DNA from: Styela clava
Lineage: Eukaryota > Chordata > Ascidiacea > Stolidobranchia > Styelidae
Length of the DNA: 64,000 bases
Reading direction: 5' to 3'
Assembly (NCBI RefSeq): GCF_964204865.1
Contig: NC_135254.1
Location: 15,691,001 to 15,755,000 of the forward strand
Positions 23,980 to 37,700 of this stretch are shown piece after piece. The first letter of the stretch is position 1. Every line of letters begins with the position of its first letter. Made by a program: the position numbers and the translations under genes. The notes below the pieces were generated by a model. The model saw only the letters and a program-made list of their open reading frames with translations, searched no databases and was not told the DNA's origin.

Positions 23980-25650
23980 TCTTAAGTTCTGAGCTATTTA
24001 TTAACAGCAGTATAATATTGAGTCACATCGAAAGTCAAGTCGTTCTCCGTTTTATCCCTTTCAGTCTTAGTTTTCTTTTTTTTACTTTTCCCGTCGGTTC
24101 GACGACCAACATATTCGGCATAACTGTCATATCGTTACCACACTTGATGTCGCCGCATCTGTTCAGTCGATCTATTTAAGGTTGACACGACAGACTCCGC
24201 TGTTGGGGTTGGGGTTTTGCGGGTGATAATTACATACGGAGGTGAAGCTATACTATACGACAATCGAAGGTGGCCCAAAGATGCCAGCATAAGTTACCTT
24301 AACATTTTTTTAAGGGCGGTGTTTATATGGGGTGAGAAGGGGGTATGAGGTTGCAGTGTCAATCAATGAAATTGTCGGCATTAGTTCTCACTTGTCCCAG
24401 GTTTGGGATTCCAAGGTGTCAACCTGACGATAACCACCAGTGCAGTGCAAAATAGTCGATTGAAACACCCATGAGGTTTATTGCAATTTTGACCATATAT
24501 ACAGAATACAATGTATACACTCTTAGATACAATTTTTATTCTTTATCAATTCCAACTTTATCTCAATCAATATCGATTTGTATATACACGTTCATCAAAC
24601 AGTAAACAAAATATTGGAAACGTGATCTCACGATTCACGTCGTAAACAGAAACTCGTATTAACTCCACACGGGTGATTATGTACGTCGTACGGATGCGAA
24701 CCTAAATTTAATTATTCCAATTTGTGTTTAAATATACTGAGAAAGTGAGTTTTAATTTTATAAAGACAGAACTTTGGAAAAAATTAACTCTTTTTTTATA
24801 ATTTTAACCCGAATCGGGGGAAATCTGGGGGATTGATGCTATGAAATAACCAAAATATGAACATGAGTGAACTTGGCAAAGAGAACACAAACAATAGTGA
24901 GTTATGGGGGCGAACGGAAATAATTAATAAATGAGGGGAAACGAGAAATGGTTGGAAGCGATTAATCAGGTATATAAACATATATTTACTACAAATATAT
25001 ATGCATATCTTTAAATATTATATATATATAAAAGCAAAATTTGTATATAAGGAAATGCGAATATTGTGGATATGAGCCATTATGTGCGCAGTATAAATAT
25101 GAATAAAGCAGCATAAAAAACAAGGAAATATTGGGATGAGCATAACAATTAAACATCAGAAAGTCAAGTCGTTCTCCGTCTTATCTCATTCAGTCATAGT
25201 TTTCTCCTTTCCCCATCGGGTCGAATCAGTTCGACTACTTATATATTCGACAGAACAGATGGTGCGGCATACCTTTCAAATCGTTACCACTCTTGATGTC
25301 GCCACATCATATGTTCAGTCGATTTAATTAAGGTTGAAACTACAGACTCCGCAGTTGGGGTTTTCGCTATTCTAATTTAGGGTGAGGGGTGAGGCTATAC
25401 TACACGACAACTGAAGGTGGCCCAAAGATACCAGCATGCTAATAAGTCAAAAGCATGTTCTATAGCTAATCAGCTACAAATGGCGCTGCGTTTTACAGCT
25501 GTTTGAAATACCACTACACGGCAATCCCCCATAGTAATATCTCACAAAACCCACGCAGTTGATCACAGCACAAATGAAATGAAGAAATCCGTTACACTTT
25601 TTGTCAGAATTGCGCGAGATCTTTTACCTACTATTAGTTTTTTATCGTAT
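23980..25650. repeat. Two copies of the roughly 350-bp unit, right arm
   Basis: Reverse-complement counterparts of the left-arm repeats: one at about 24,000-24,310, one at about 25,150-25,440. Between them (24,350-25,130) is AT-rich sequence with no recognised gene. Outward of them (25,440-25,650) the sequence matches 10,200-10,400 reversed. Confidence 0.6.
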
Positions 25651-25732
25651 TTGTTCTTCAACCGGGTAGCATATATGGTATACCCAAGTGTATATCGGAT
25701 AAACTGAGAAATGATATACGAAGGGTGTACAC

Positions 25733-26922
25733 CAGTGATTTCCCTACACTCCCCCTATAGGAGGTGAACACCCCCCCTAAATGTTCAAACACCCCCCCTA
25801 ATTTTGAGGTGCGATTCCACACTGTTATTCCCAGGTGCGATTCCACACTGTGATTCCTAACTCAATTATAATTGTATTCAAATATAACGACTATGGCATA
25901 TTTATCAGTGTAGATGAGGGGGGCCAATTACATCCCGCGTAACGATTCAAAATGGCCCGCCGAACTTGAGTGAAATAGTTGAACCGTAAATATATGTTTA
26001 ACCGTAAATATATACTATTGGTTTAACACTTCATGTGGTACCTCTTGAGTTTTAGATACCGTCTATCCTTACATCATTATCGCAGTTTAAGCACGTTTAT
26101 TTCGTAACAATTGAATTATACCGGTATATCTTATGTATACGTATGGGTATTAGGATTACACACCGCAGTATTTTAGATATTAGCCGTATATTAAGAAAAT
26201 TTAAAGATGTCATAAAACGAAAACTAGTCACTGGAAACAGACATTTTCAGATGAATGGCAGCGTTTTTATTTCTTCATTGAAAAGAACCAAACTTCAGCG
26301 ATTTGTCTTTCTTGCCAACAAAATATTTCAGTTCTGAAGGAATACAACATTATGCGCCATTGTGATCAGTTGACGCGCGTATTTCAAAATTTGATTCATT
26401 GCCTAATTCATACAAAAGTCAAACAAACATGTTCGAAAAAATGTTAAATGTGTAACAAAACAAGCCATAAGTAGCCATTCATACGATGCCAGGTGCTAGA
26501 TGAACAAGTAACTTCATTAGTCACTATCAGTTGTAAATTACTTGCTTGAAAGCCGTGCTTGTTATTTATTTCTCGGGAATTCTATCAGCCAAATCATATA
26601 ATTATTAATTTCATTACATAATAAACTGCGATGCTATGTCTAGCTTAGAGCCTATTTTGGTGTCTATTTCTCAAAATTTGTGTCGTGTCGTCGCGCACTT
26701 TTCCTCACTCTCTTTTTCCTGCCCTACAATTTTATTCTGCTGTGTATTTTGGCTCGCCGTCAATCAACTTGGGGGACCCCTCATGTACATCGTTTCTTAA
26801 ATACATACAAATTTTTTAAAAATACAAATAGCTTCATCGCTAATAGCAAATTATTTACCACCCCCTGAATTTCGAAACACCCCCCCCCCCCAAAAAAAAA
26901 TAAAAAGCTGGGGAACATACTG
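25733..26922. mobile_element. hAT-like MITE copy 2 (1190 bp)
   Basis: Starts 'cagtgatttccctacac', ends 'gctggggaacatactg', and is flanked by perfect 8-bp duplications gtgtacac (25,725-25,732 and 26,923-26,930). It shares the C runs and the 'aatggcccgccgaacttgag' interior with copy 1 but has about 400 bp more. No transposase frame is recognisable. It lies only 22 bp outside the point where right-arm homology ends. Confidence 0.9.
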
Positions 26923-27258
26923 GTGTACACTGTACAGCCCAAGTCAGGGCTTTCAAATTCTAAAATAGCCTAATAGAAAAATCAATTGTAGACAACAATG
27001 CAACGCAAACATGGTTTTCGGACGGCCCGACTGTCGATAGGGTCATTCCTATTTTAGGGATTATTAATTCCTAAAAGGTAGTTAAGTATTAGTTCTTTTC
27101 CTTCAGATTTGAGTATGGAAATTTGCTAGCCGGCCCTCGCGTTGCAGCTAACGTTGACATTCCTCGGCGTGCGCATGAATGCCTGGCGTTTGCCTGGGCA
27201 AGGTCATAAGAGGGGGAGACTGGGTGAACCCGATTCTCAGCAAATTTAAAAAAAAACA

Positions 27259-27998
27259 GCCTCAAGGACATTCTTCAGCTGGCACAATGTCTTAATTTCC
27301 TTAACTCCAGGACAGTCTTTAAAAGCAACGAAATATAAAATATATCGCCTAATCACACCGACAATTTACATGGATAATAGCATGGATGCTACCATGCACG
27401 TCGCTGGGTTAACGTTAAACAGTATTCCCATTGATGCTGGGACCAGAATGTCAAATTTACACCTTTGCAAATTGGGAGCAGTAGCCTATTAGTATGCATG
27501 GTGATTTTGCGTGTTAAAGATCGTTAGTTTCAAAGGTCTATTCGAATTTCCAGAGTACAAAAATCTTGCGAAAAAGGCCGTTGCTGTCTTAGTGCAGATG
27601 ACTACAACATATATTTGTGGGAAGAAATAGCCTCAAGGACATCCTTCAGCTGGCACAATGTCTTAATTTCCCTAACTCCAGGACAGTCTTCAAAAGCAAC
27701 GAAATATAAAATATCATTTTATATCACCTAATCACACCGACAATTTACATGGATAATAGCATGGAAGCTACCATGCACGTCTCTGGGTTAACGTTAAACA
27801 GTATTCCCATTGATGCTAGGACCAGAATGTCAAATTTACACCTTTGCAAATTGGGGGCAGTAGCCTATTAGTATGCATGGTGAGATTGCGTGTTAAAGAT
27901 CGTTAGTTTCAAAGGTCTATTTGAATTTCCAGAGTACAAAAATCTTGCGAAAAGGCCGTTGCTGTCTTAGTGCAGATGCCTACAACATATTTGTGGGA
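27259..27998. repeat. Direct tandem duplication of a 370-bp unit
   Basis: 27,259-27,628 and 27,629-27,998 are nearly identical from 'gcctcaagga' to 'tttgtgggaaga'. Differences are few: small indels and scattered substitutions. No ORF spans the unit and no known family was recognised. It ends about 760 bp before the start codon of the F-box gene, so it could overlap that gene's upstream region. A 92-codon ORF just after it (28,033-28,311) is not supported by any motif. Confidence 0.85.
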
Positions 27999-28757
27999 AG
28001 AGTTTTTTTAGTCTTGTTGGAATCCGATTTATATGACAAAGAGAAAAATTTCAGGATTAAAGAGAGCTTACACAATATCGGGGGAGTTGGCGAAGATTAA
28101 AAACCACGGCTCTGAAAAAATCATGATTTGGGTTGACCAAAGTCAGACCAAACGTTACAGAAATACATTTGCGTTAGTGCACAGTAGGGCTCTTGAATTG
28201 CATAGTCTGAAAAATCAGTTGGAATTGTTGTCAGTGACTGGCGAACACAAACGCTACTATCACTTGAACTTCGCATATTTGGACGCTGATTTGCTCATAC
28301 ACGTTTTATAGATAGAAGATAAACGTTAGAATGATATTAAAACACTTCTGTCTTCTGTAGCGCATCATATGTCAGCGATGGACGGTTAGAAATTTAAGAC
28401 TTCTGCTGCCGCCGATTCATATGAAACAATGCAGCTATTTCTATACCCGACCTGTGAGGTCATGTTTCGCCATATGATTAATTATCATTACTTCCTCCTA
28501 CCACTGGGATAGATATGAAAATGACGAGCTCGATTCACTGAAGCATATTGATGAATTTTATGAATGGGGACTCCTTAGCAACGCCGCTAGCGTCACAAGT
28601 AGCGCTAGAGAGAAATCATTATTTACGTAAACAAAACACTCGTGGCCCTGAAACATGATAGGTGCTCTATGTTTCAAATAAAATCATTTCAATGAATTCT
28701 CCGCTCTGGGATGTTGATTAAAAGGAATGTAGATATTGTAACCACAAATAGGCAGAT

Positions 28758-31700
28758 ATGTCGTCTGTTGAACTAAATACGAAAACATGTTCTATAGATA
28801 GCATGCACGAACCCAACATACAAAAGCTTCATCACGTTTTTCATGAAACTGAGGGGTGGCTTTTACGTGCAGGAAAAAGTGTTGTCAGAAAATTTTTCTT
28901 GAGTCTGATACAAGAGTAAGTATGAGTTTACCTTTCTTGGCATTATAACTAAGGTATATATGATATAATACATTAACTAGTTTCTTACTGTGTAAAACAT
29001 ATGTATAAGGATTCGTCACATGTAAATTCATGAAATTTGGTAGGCATACTCAACTCTTCATGTAGAGATGTTAAGTTTAGAAAAAAAGTTGTTCATTTTC
29101 AAACCATAAGTAATATTATAATAAATTATACATATACAACTAAAATATTTAGGTATATTAAAAATTAATTTGTTACAGAATTGAAGATGTCAATGTCATA
29201 CAGCGGTTGATCATCTTATTCTCATCTGCTTCTCAGAAAGATTATGTTTATACCCGATCTCGATCTAATCCTGGTTTACCTGCTGATATCGCTACTAAAT
29301 CTTTTAACAAAGAATTTTCCTTTCAATGTGAGTATTTTGTATCAGTTTGTAAGTGACATATTTTGTTGAGAATTGTTCAATTTTTATAAAAAAAATGCAA
29401 AAATTGTGAAAGGAAAAATTTAAATTTAGAAATGAAAAAGATAAAAAACTTTCAAATTGTAGTAATTTATTCAATCTTGTCAACTGAAGGATTTCAACTA
29501 AACAGATTAATTATAAAATGTTATCTGAATAGGAAAATTTATTAGAAATAACTTTAAATTATGTTTTATTTCATAATCTTTCAGTGAACCTTACTCACTT
29601 GTGTTGGTTGTATAAGTGGGTATTTGTTTTAAACTAATGTGGAGACTCTCTAATGACTTTTCATCCAATTTGCATAAAATCAATGTATGCAAATGATTCC
29701 TTTACAGTGAAAAATCATGAATGACTGATTTGAAATGTGATGTTTTGAGTCTTTCGCAATTACAATAAAATTTGCTAGTCATCTTCTACCTATCTGACTC
29801 ATTTTATGATATTATTTTTAGCTGGGAAATATTGTGTCACCATTGTCTAATAACATAAAATTGAACTAGGATTTCTATGTAGTATCATGTTATTCATTAT
29901 ATGCTGACTGACTCAAAAAATAACAGAACCCATGAATTATCTTCAAGTTCAAGTAATCTGGGACACTTTGCTCAAAGTTATGTTTTATTTAGAATATAAT
30001 CCATATTACTTGGGTTCTGGGTTCCAAATTTCGTGGTCGTCCTGTTTTTCTTTTCTAATCTAATAAATTTGTTTTCAGTAATCAAAAAATGCGCTGCAGA
30101 CACATTGAATTGGTATCGGGAAACGGATGATCATTGCAAGATCACATTTCTGTTATATATTGCTAATCTATGTGTTGATACGGGAATTGCCCACCAAGCA
30201 TGCAATCTCTGCAAAACTTTATTAAATCGTCGAAATGTACAAATTATTTCGAAGTATCATTGTGAAAAATCAAGTGAGTAAATACCATATCATTAAATAG
30301 CAAATAGTTCAAAAGTTCGATATTACCTAATAGTTAACAGCAGATAGATAGTTAATAGTTCCACAGATTTTAACTAAAAAAATGGGTACTGCTGTAGTAT
30401 GTGTACCAGGTTAGGGTTAGGCCATAATTTTATTCCGATTTTCCTTATTTTAGTTCTATTCTGAGTTCGGTTCTGTCTATGTTAGCAAAGTGAATATATC
30501 TCTGCCCAAAGGTTTCAGTCCCTTTACACAACTTGATGTAAAGAAGGCAAACAAAATTAGTTACCCCCATTTTGATACACACACTTCTGGAGCGCCAGAA
30601 AATGTAGTATATTGTTTATGGTATTATATTTATCTGAGCCAATTCTTGTTTATAGCCTTATTAAGAGCTGACACCATCTTAAATAAAAGTATGTTCTCAA
30701 TGGTTTTGATAATGATAATTGATTATTAGTATTATTATTTTTACTGCTATCATGCAAATCCATGTATCAGACATAATTACTAAGCTGGTAAGATATTACC
30801 ATACCTAACTAGTATAGCTGTGTTATAGGTTTCCTTCTCTTCCACGATAATTCTCTCATTTATTGTCTTATCTTGATTAAATATTATATTTCAGCTGATG
30901 ATTCTGACTCAGCTTCAATCAACAGTTCAGTTTTTAGTTATCATACTGATGAACATCCTGAATTGTATCAACTTGCAGCTGTTGTTTCAGAATATGGGTA
31001 AGGTGCCTGCGAGGTCATTTCTTTATATTTATTTTGAGAAAATCCAGGACGTAATGGCCTAGTATAGCAGTCCCCAAAGGGGCGCCGTGGCGATTTGTTG
31101 AGTGCACTTCGAGAATTAACAGGATTGTGTTAAAGATAACTAATATATGGTTGAATGTTTACATATTGAATTCATCAAAAATGTTTTATTTTTTTTTATT
31201 TTAAATGCTGTGTATAGGAATCAGTCACAATAGAGATAGATACTACTTGCCATAACAAACTAAAGTTTTCAGTTATTCTAAACAGCTAGATTTCTACATT
31301 TATGTGACTGCTTAAACACAGCCTTGTTCAGAGCAAAAAGTTTAAATCTGTGAAAATAATATGCGATGTAATTATTCGGTCTTAATCTCAGCATTTGAAG
31401 TGTTCAAAAATCGCTCATAATCACACAAAAATTTTTTGCATGCAGAATATCGATATTCTTCAGAAAGCTATAATTAATAAATATAAATATTTTTTATCGT
31501 TTATTTACAGCGATATGGATTTGTCATCACCGCATTCTGACACTCATAGCAATGTTGGTCATCAAAAGTCTAGTCCTACCATCAGAAAGCATAATCGATT
31601 TCATTATGAAGAGGACATTTCATCCATTGATACCTCAAGTCATGATGATCACCAACCCTGTCTTATATCAACATCTTATTCTGCATTGAGCGGGATTTCA

Positions 31701-34700
31701 CCGTGTCGTGATTTCATTGGACTTTTGCCAGTACATTTATCAAAAAATATTTTGGGTATTATTTTTCTGTTTATACATTTATATAAAAATGAATATATAT
31801 AAAAATATTTTCTCAAAAATTGAAATATTTTTTCACAAAATTTCAACAAAAACTGTGTTGAAAGATGTCGGATAAATGCTGTTATGACATAATAGACACT
31901 TTTAACAATGAAGGGATTAAATTTCAGTAAAATTATCAGGTTACGAGAAAACTTTAGTTTGGTACAAGTAGGCTCATTTCGGCACTTTTATTCGTAGTCT
32001 TGGGTCGATGTTTGATAACCTTTTGTGTATACCTCGGGGGTTTTTAGATCAGGGGCAAAAATTTATGTCCAACTAGAATGGTGGGCCATGTAAGTATGAC
32101 ATAAAAAAGTTACATTATATGAACAATGTGTAGAATGTTACAAATGCGCAAAGGTGGAAACCAATAAGCCTTGTGCTAAAACTGAATTTACCGGTAATCT
32201 CAACAAATTCCTTGAGCTATTTTTTAGCTGAAACATCAAAATTTGGTTTTAGTTTGGTTGTGGCAGCAACAGGCAGGCTAGATTGAATTACCCAAGGGGG
32301 CGGATTTGGCCCGTGTGCCGCAGTTTGCCCAAGTCAGATGATATACATGCATAAAACTAATCAGGTTATTCATTTTCTGCTTCTTAAATTAAAATTCACA
32401 CTCACCAATTTTTTACATTTTCAAGGTATGCTTTCACGATCAGATCTGTCTAGCTGTGCACTGGTTCATTCCCGTTGGCACCAACTAGTATCCCAAGTAC
32501 GCAAAGATGAATTTTCTCTGCAAATTATTAAAGAAGAAGCAATTTTAATGCAGGTATGATTATTTAATCAAATTTATCCAGTAGCGCAAGGCAGATAATA
32601 AGAAAGAGAGGAAGCCCTAACTAAGAGTTATGTGAAACAGCCTATGACGTAAAGTCCAGCAATCTTCTCACACATAGACATAATTATCCTCCTCAGGATT
32701 CGAACCCGCCAGGGTAATCAGAGGTGCGATGGCAGGCATATTTTTAATGCATCGTATGATGCATCTACTGTCAATTGTAAGTAGATTATGTTTACACATT
32801 ATAAAACATTTTATATTTCCAGGGAGTGTCTGCAAAAGGTTCAAATCCAAATTATGCAAAAATTCAGAAAGTTCTTGTTCCGGTTGTTGATGAAGTGACT
32901 CAAGATATTGTCAAGAAAAGTATCCGTAAGATTCCTTGTTAAAAGGACTATTCCAAATTTTAAAGTTTTTATTATATTTTGTAAAAACTATATGTAAAGT
33001 AAAATTGGTGATTGCTTTTGTTAATTTGGTACCTTAGCCACTAAGCTTGGAAGCAATTGAAGAGTTAGACAGTGTCAGATTCAAATCCAAATTGGGTAGG
33101 CAATGCTGAACTGAAAATATTTTGGTCCTCCAAAGATAAAGTAGCTCCTCACATCCAGTCCTGCTGATGCAGAGCCTTGTTTGGAGCGAAAAATAGTATC
33201 TGTGATTTTTTTGTCCTTCAAAAGTTTGAATGATTTTTAAAATAAAATTTATCTTCTTAACAGATGCCGATGTTCTTGCTATCACACCGAGGCGTGATGG
33301 TCAAGAACAATTATTTGAATCAATATATCGTGGATTGGAAACAAAATATGTTGAAGTTGAGGAAAGAAATGTTTATTGTGGAGCTTACAATCTACTTGTA
33401 CTTGATCAAAGGTTAGTATACTTAGATTTGGAGAAATATCTGAAATATACTAACTACCGCATGCATGTTGAATTTGTGAATTTTTTTTTAAATATTAGCT
33501 TGTAAAACTTGATATGGGTGCCGTATAAGTAGATTTTCAATCAATATAAAGGCTGTCCCAAATAAAAAGAAACCGACAAAATTGGTAATTGAATTAATGG
33601 GTATCATTTATTTTGGGACACCCTATACAAACTGAAAATTCACTATTCTGATAACAATCTTGAATAATATTTTTAAATACGAAATATAGAATATTTTTTT
33701 AAAAGGATCATTTTTGAAAGAGAATTTTACACAAACCATTATGAATTTACATAAATTAAATTTGGTTCAATTTCTTTTTTTTAAAATGTAGGAAATAAAA
33801 ATATGATTTTATTTTTCGTCAGACAATCATAATATGTCAAATGCTCAAGATGGCAAATTTGCAAATGAAAACATTCTGAATTATTTTCGAAATCGAGAAA
33901 TATCGAATATTCAGTTATACATACAAATAAAGATATCTCAAAGTCTATCCGAGGAGAGCAAAAACAATGAGATCACAAAATGGCCTAACTGCTAGATTTT
34001 TATCGCACAATACAATCTATAATAAATAACTCAGATCAATGGACAAAATAAACAAGAAATTCCAATAGCTATTGTAATATTGATAGTTATGTAAACACCA
34101 AATACATTTTGACGTCAAGAAAATCTTATTTTGATTTATTACTTTCAATATTGAAATTTATTGAAGTTTTATCACAAAGTATTAAAATTAATACAGATTG
34201 TTTAAATTTCCAATTTATTTCAAATAAACTTTGAAAAATGATGTTAAAAATGTGTTCAAGGATTTAAAATACAAATTAATATTATTTCAGGGAATAGAAT
34301 CTAGTTTTAACTTTATTTAACAATTTAAAATAGTACCGGTAATATGTCATGTTTTTTTATTTTGAGAAACTGGTCTTCAAATTTCGAAGATGCACCGAAA
34401 CTATGTAGAAAAGGTCATAATTATCAGACAATAAACGAAGTACTCTTGTATAATTTGAAGATGACTTCTTACGCTTTTTAAGTGTTTTGTATCGATTGTT
34501 TTTTCCTTTCTTGAGAATATCTTAAGTACAGTGATTTGACATATGTTTTTGCCTTTGAAAACCATTGAAGGAAATTTCAACATTATTTCATATTCACTTA
34601 TCCAAAACCATAACGATACATAATATGCTAATCACTGGAGTATGTTTGGTTATGTGTGATTTATAGTTGAATCAAGCGTTATCGCCTTGATTCAACTATA

Positions 34701-37700
34701 AATCATACTTATTCGATCATAATAGATCACTTTCACGAAAAACATTATCGATATTTTGTCAAAACATAGAACGGTTTCATTATAAACTATCTGCCATTGT
34801 TGTTTTTCGAAACAAAGAAATCCATTTCATGTTTCCGGCTTAGCGTGACTTAAAACCTATTGTCTATTGTTTTGTAACAATCATATTGTGTAGGGAAAAT
34901 TTGACGCCTATGTAACATCAAATAGTTGAATGTACTGTAAATTAATTTGTAGTCTTTCAATCAAATGGTTTGATTTTTTGAAGAAAATTCACTCAAATCG
35001 AAGTCATCTGTACTCACTCAGAAGCAAAGGAGACTCAACTTTGAGCAAAGTTACAGGCAGCCACGAAGATGCTAATATTTACATAGGCTACAGAGAATTA
35101 TATTGGTGTGTGAACTGCTGTACAATTTCAACCCTACATGATATCTCTTTCTCTTTCGCAATTTATTATTTACAATGTATTTGACAACTTAAATCTCTAG
35201 TCTCAATACCTCATGCCTGTCACTTTGGTGGTCGCATGTAACTTAATCAGAGAATAAGTCATCTTTGCTTCTGATTGAGTGCCCGTGACCTCGATTGGAA
35301 CAAATTTTTTTCACAAAAAAATTTCTCTGCTTCTATAGAATATATTTGAGTAACATTGATATTGAAACCAATACATCAAAATAAGAAAATTTTCTTGACG
35401 TCAAAATGAATTTGATGTTTACATAACTAACAATAATACAATGGTTATTGGAATTTCTTGTTTATTCAGTCCCGCTGATCTGAATTATTTATTTTAGACT
35501 GTATTGTACAAATCTCGCAACTCAACAAATTTGTACGCTTATTTATACATCATATTGAAATGCATTTTGCTCCAAAGGCTCTGTACAAGCAGACATTGCA
35601 AGAAAGGGAGCTAACTCTTACATGGGCGAACTACAGCCTGTGGATTAAATCCCGCCCATTGGGTAATTCAATCTGGCCCGTCTGATGCGGCAACAACCAA
35701 ACTAGGACTAAATATTGCATATTTAAATAAAAAATGGTTCAAGGGAATTTCTTGAGATTGCAATTAAATTTAGTTTTGGCACGAGGATTATTGTTTTCCA
35801 CTTTTGCTTTTGTAAAACAGTAAATATTGTTCATAACACGTAACTTTTACGTCACACTTACATGACACTCCAGCCTAGGTGGGCAAAATTTATGGCCCTG
35901 GTCAAGTTAGCTGCTATGGGTCAGGTGGTGGGCATCGGATTTGAATCTGAGATTTTAAACCCACAATGTCATCATCGTAGAATATAATTCTTTGAAAAGT
36001 TTCAACAAATAGTTATTACATGCTTGCTGCATTTCTACATAGGTGGCTTGTTCAGGGCCTGGTTTACTATAAGTATAAAGCATCTCATATATACATTCAC
36101 TGATCCAATCATCTATTTAAAGTTTTGTCAATTACTTGCAATTTCAATAACAACCCTTTAGTGTCACAGTCAAAATAAGCTATTGTTCGCCACATAAGGT
36201 ACACTCAAATAAAATTAATCCATCCCAGAATCTTAGAAACCTTTGTTGATGAAATTGGGTGCATTATCAGAATGAATAACTACATTAAATTTTGCTGCTT
36301 TACAGATCAAATGCAAATCGTGTTATCAGTTATGCGGGAGAAGATAATCTTGTGATTGGTTTCGCTGATAAGATAGTGCGAACAGTGGACGTGTCATCAG
36401 GTATGGGATTGTCCCAGGGAAAGGAAAAAACGACTTAATCATATGGCTTCTCGTCACATTCCCAGTCCATGTATGATATTTTCGATGCATGAACTAGATT
36501 TTGGAGCAAGACATAAACTGAACAGTGGTTATGGGAGCCGCCTTACGATAGAGAGTCCATCAATCCATTCACACATAATTGATTCCAACACTCGCATAAT
36601 CAAAGATGCGGTTGCAAGCGTATTCCCGTCACGTAACACGATGCGCTAACCGCCTAGCCCACAAACTATTTTATATTGTATGCTATAATTAATAGTCCGT
36701 ATAATGTGGACTAAAGTAGGAAATATACTGTACTGTGTATAGGGTTTGTTCAGTTACAACATTTCAAGACTTAATCACAGGTTGGTTACGGCTTCCTCCA
36801 CCATCAGGTCCATACATTTGAAATACATTGACATTGACTGGAGGCCGTGGCTTGTCATGTGATTAAAATGACTTATAGGCGTTATGAAGATCCCAAAAAT
36901 CAAGCTGAAATCAAAAGACTACATCAAAACAAAAATTCATTTCTCCATCATGCAAGCTTTAGCTAGCTATCTCAAAAACATACCAGAGTGTCTTCAGACA
37001 TAGTAGGCTATATAATAAATGAATTATTTTACTCCTAGGTAGGGAAAAGAAACCAATCATGCAAGGACATCCGGCATCAATAACTTCATTATACATGGGC
37101 AACAAAGAACAAGGTTCTGTGTTTAGTGGAAGTTATGACACAACAATCAGGTAATTGTAGAAATATTCAAATAGTTTCAAAAACAGAAAGCACTAATATT
37201 ATTGTGTATTGAACTGCAGGTCTTTTCTCATTGTTTACCTATATTTATATATAAATGTGAATTTAATACTAACAAAACTAAATGATATTTAAAGTGTTGC
37301 AAGAAACCTAATGGGTATTTGAGTATATTTAAACTATAGACATATAATGATATAGACTCTCATATTGGAATATAAACTTGCGCAACCCCTTGGCTGTACT
37401 GATTGAACCCTGGTTGGAAACCATTATTCTAGAGGACGCGTTTGCAACATTTTTTGTTGGTGGCCCATATAACCAACTTCAGACATCTAGCTGGGCCATA
37501 AAAAAAAGTTTTTCCATATATAAAAAATTATCACAATACACAATTTAATGCAACGACAAGAGTCAACGACAACAAAAATACATTATGTATTTCTACCCAT
37601 ATTAGCGCCTTTTTAAACATAAATAGTCGAATTGGGATTTTATGTTTGATGGATAAAAAGATGAGAGTTAAGGGCCACACTAAATGGATTGGCGGGCCGG

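Larger units (their letters stand above)
17545..25715. repeat. Right arm of the large inverted duplication
   Basis: Reverse-complement counterpart of 10,050-17,025, about 1.2 kb longer. The extra length comes from insertions: family R element (17,694-17,985), palindromic MITE (18,755-18,987), a 16-bp minisatellite (19,228-19,665) and tandem copies of an intron segment (21,200-21,870). Homology to the left arm stops at about 25,711. This is 22 bp before a hAT-like element that starts at 25,733. Confidence 0.9.

Noticed and set aside
28033..28311. 92-codon ORF between the tandem duplication and the F-box gene
   Set aside because: No motif, no clear partner exon and no family resemblance, so it is not called as a gene.
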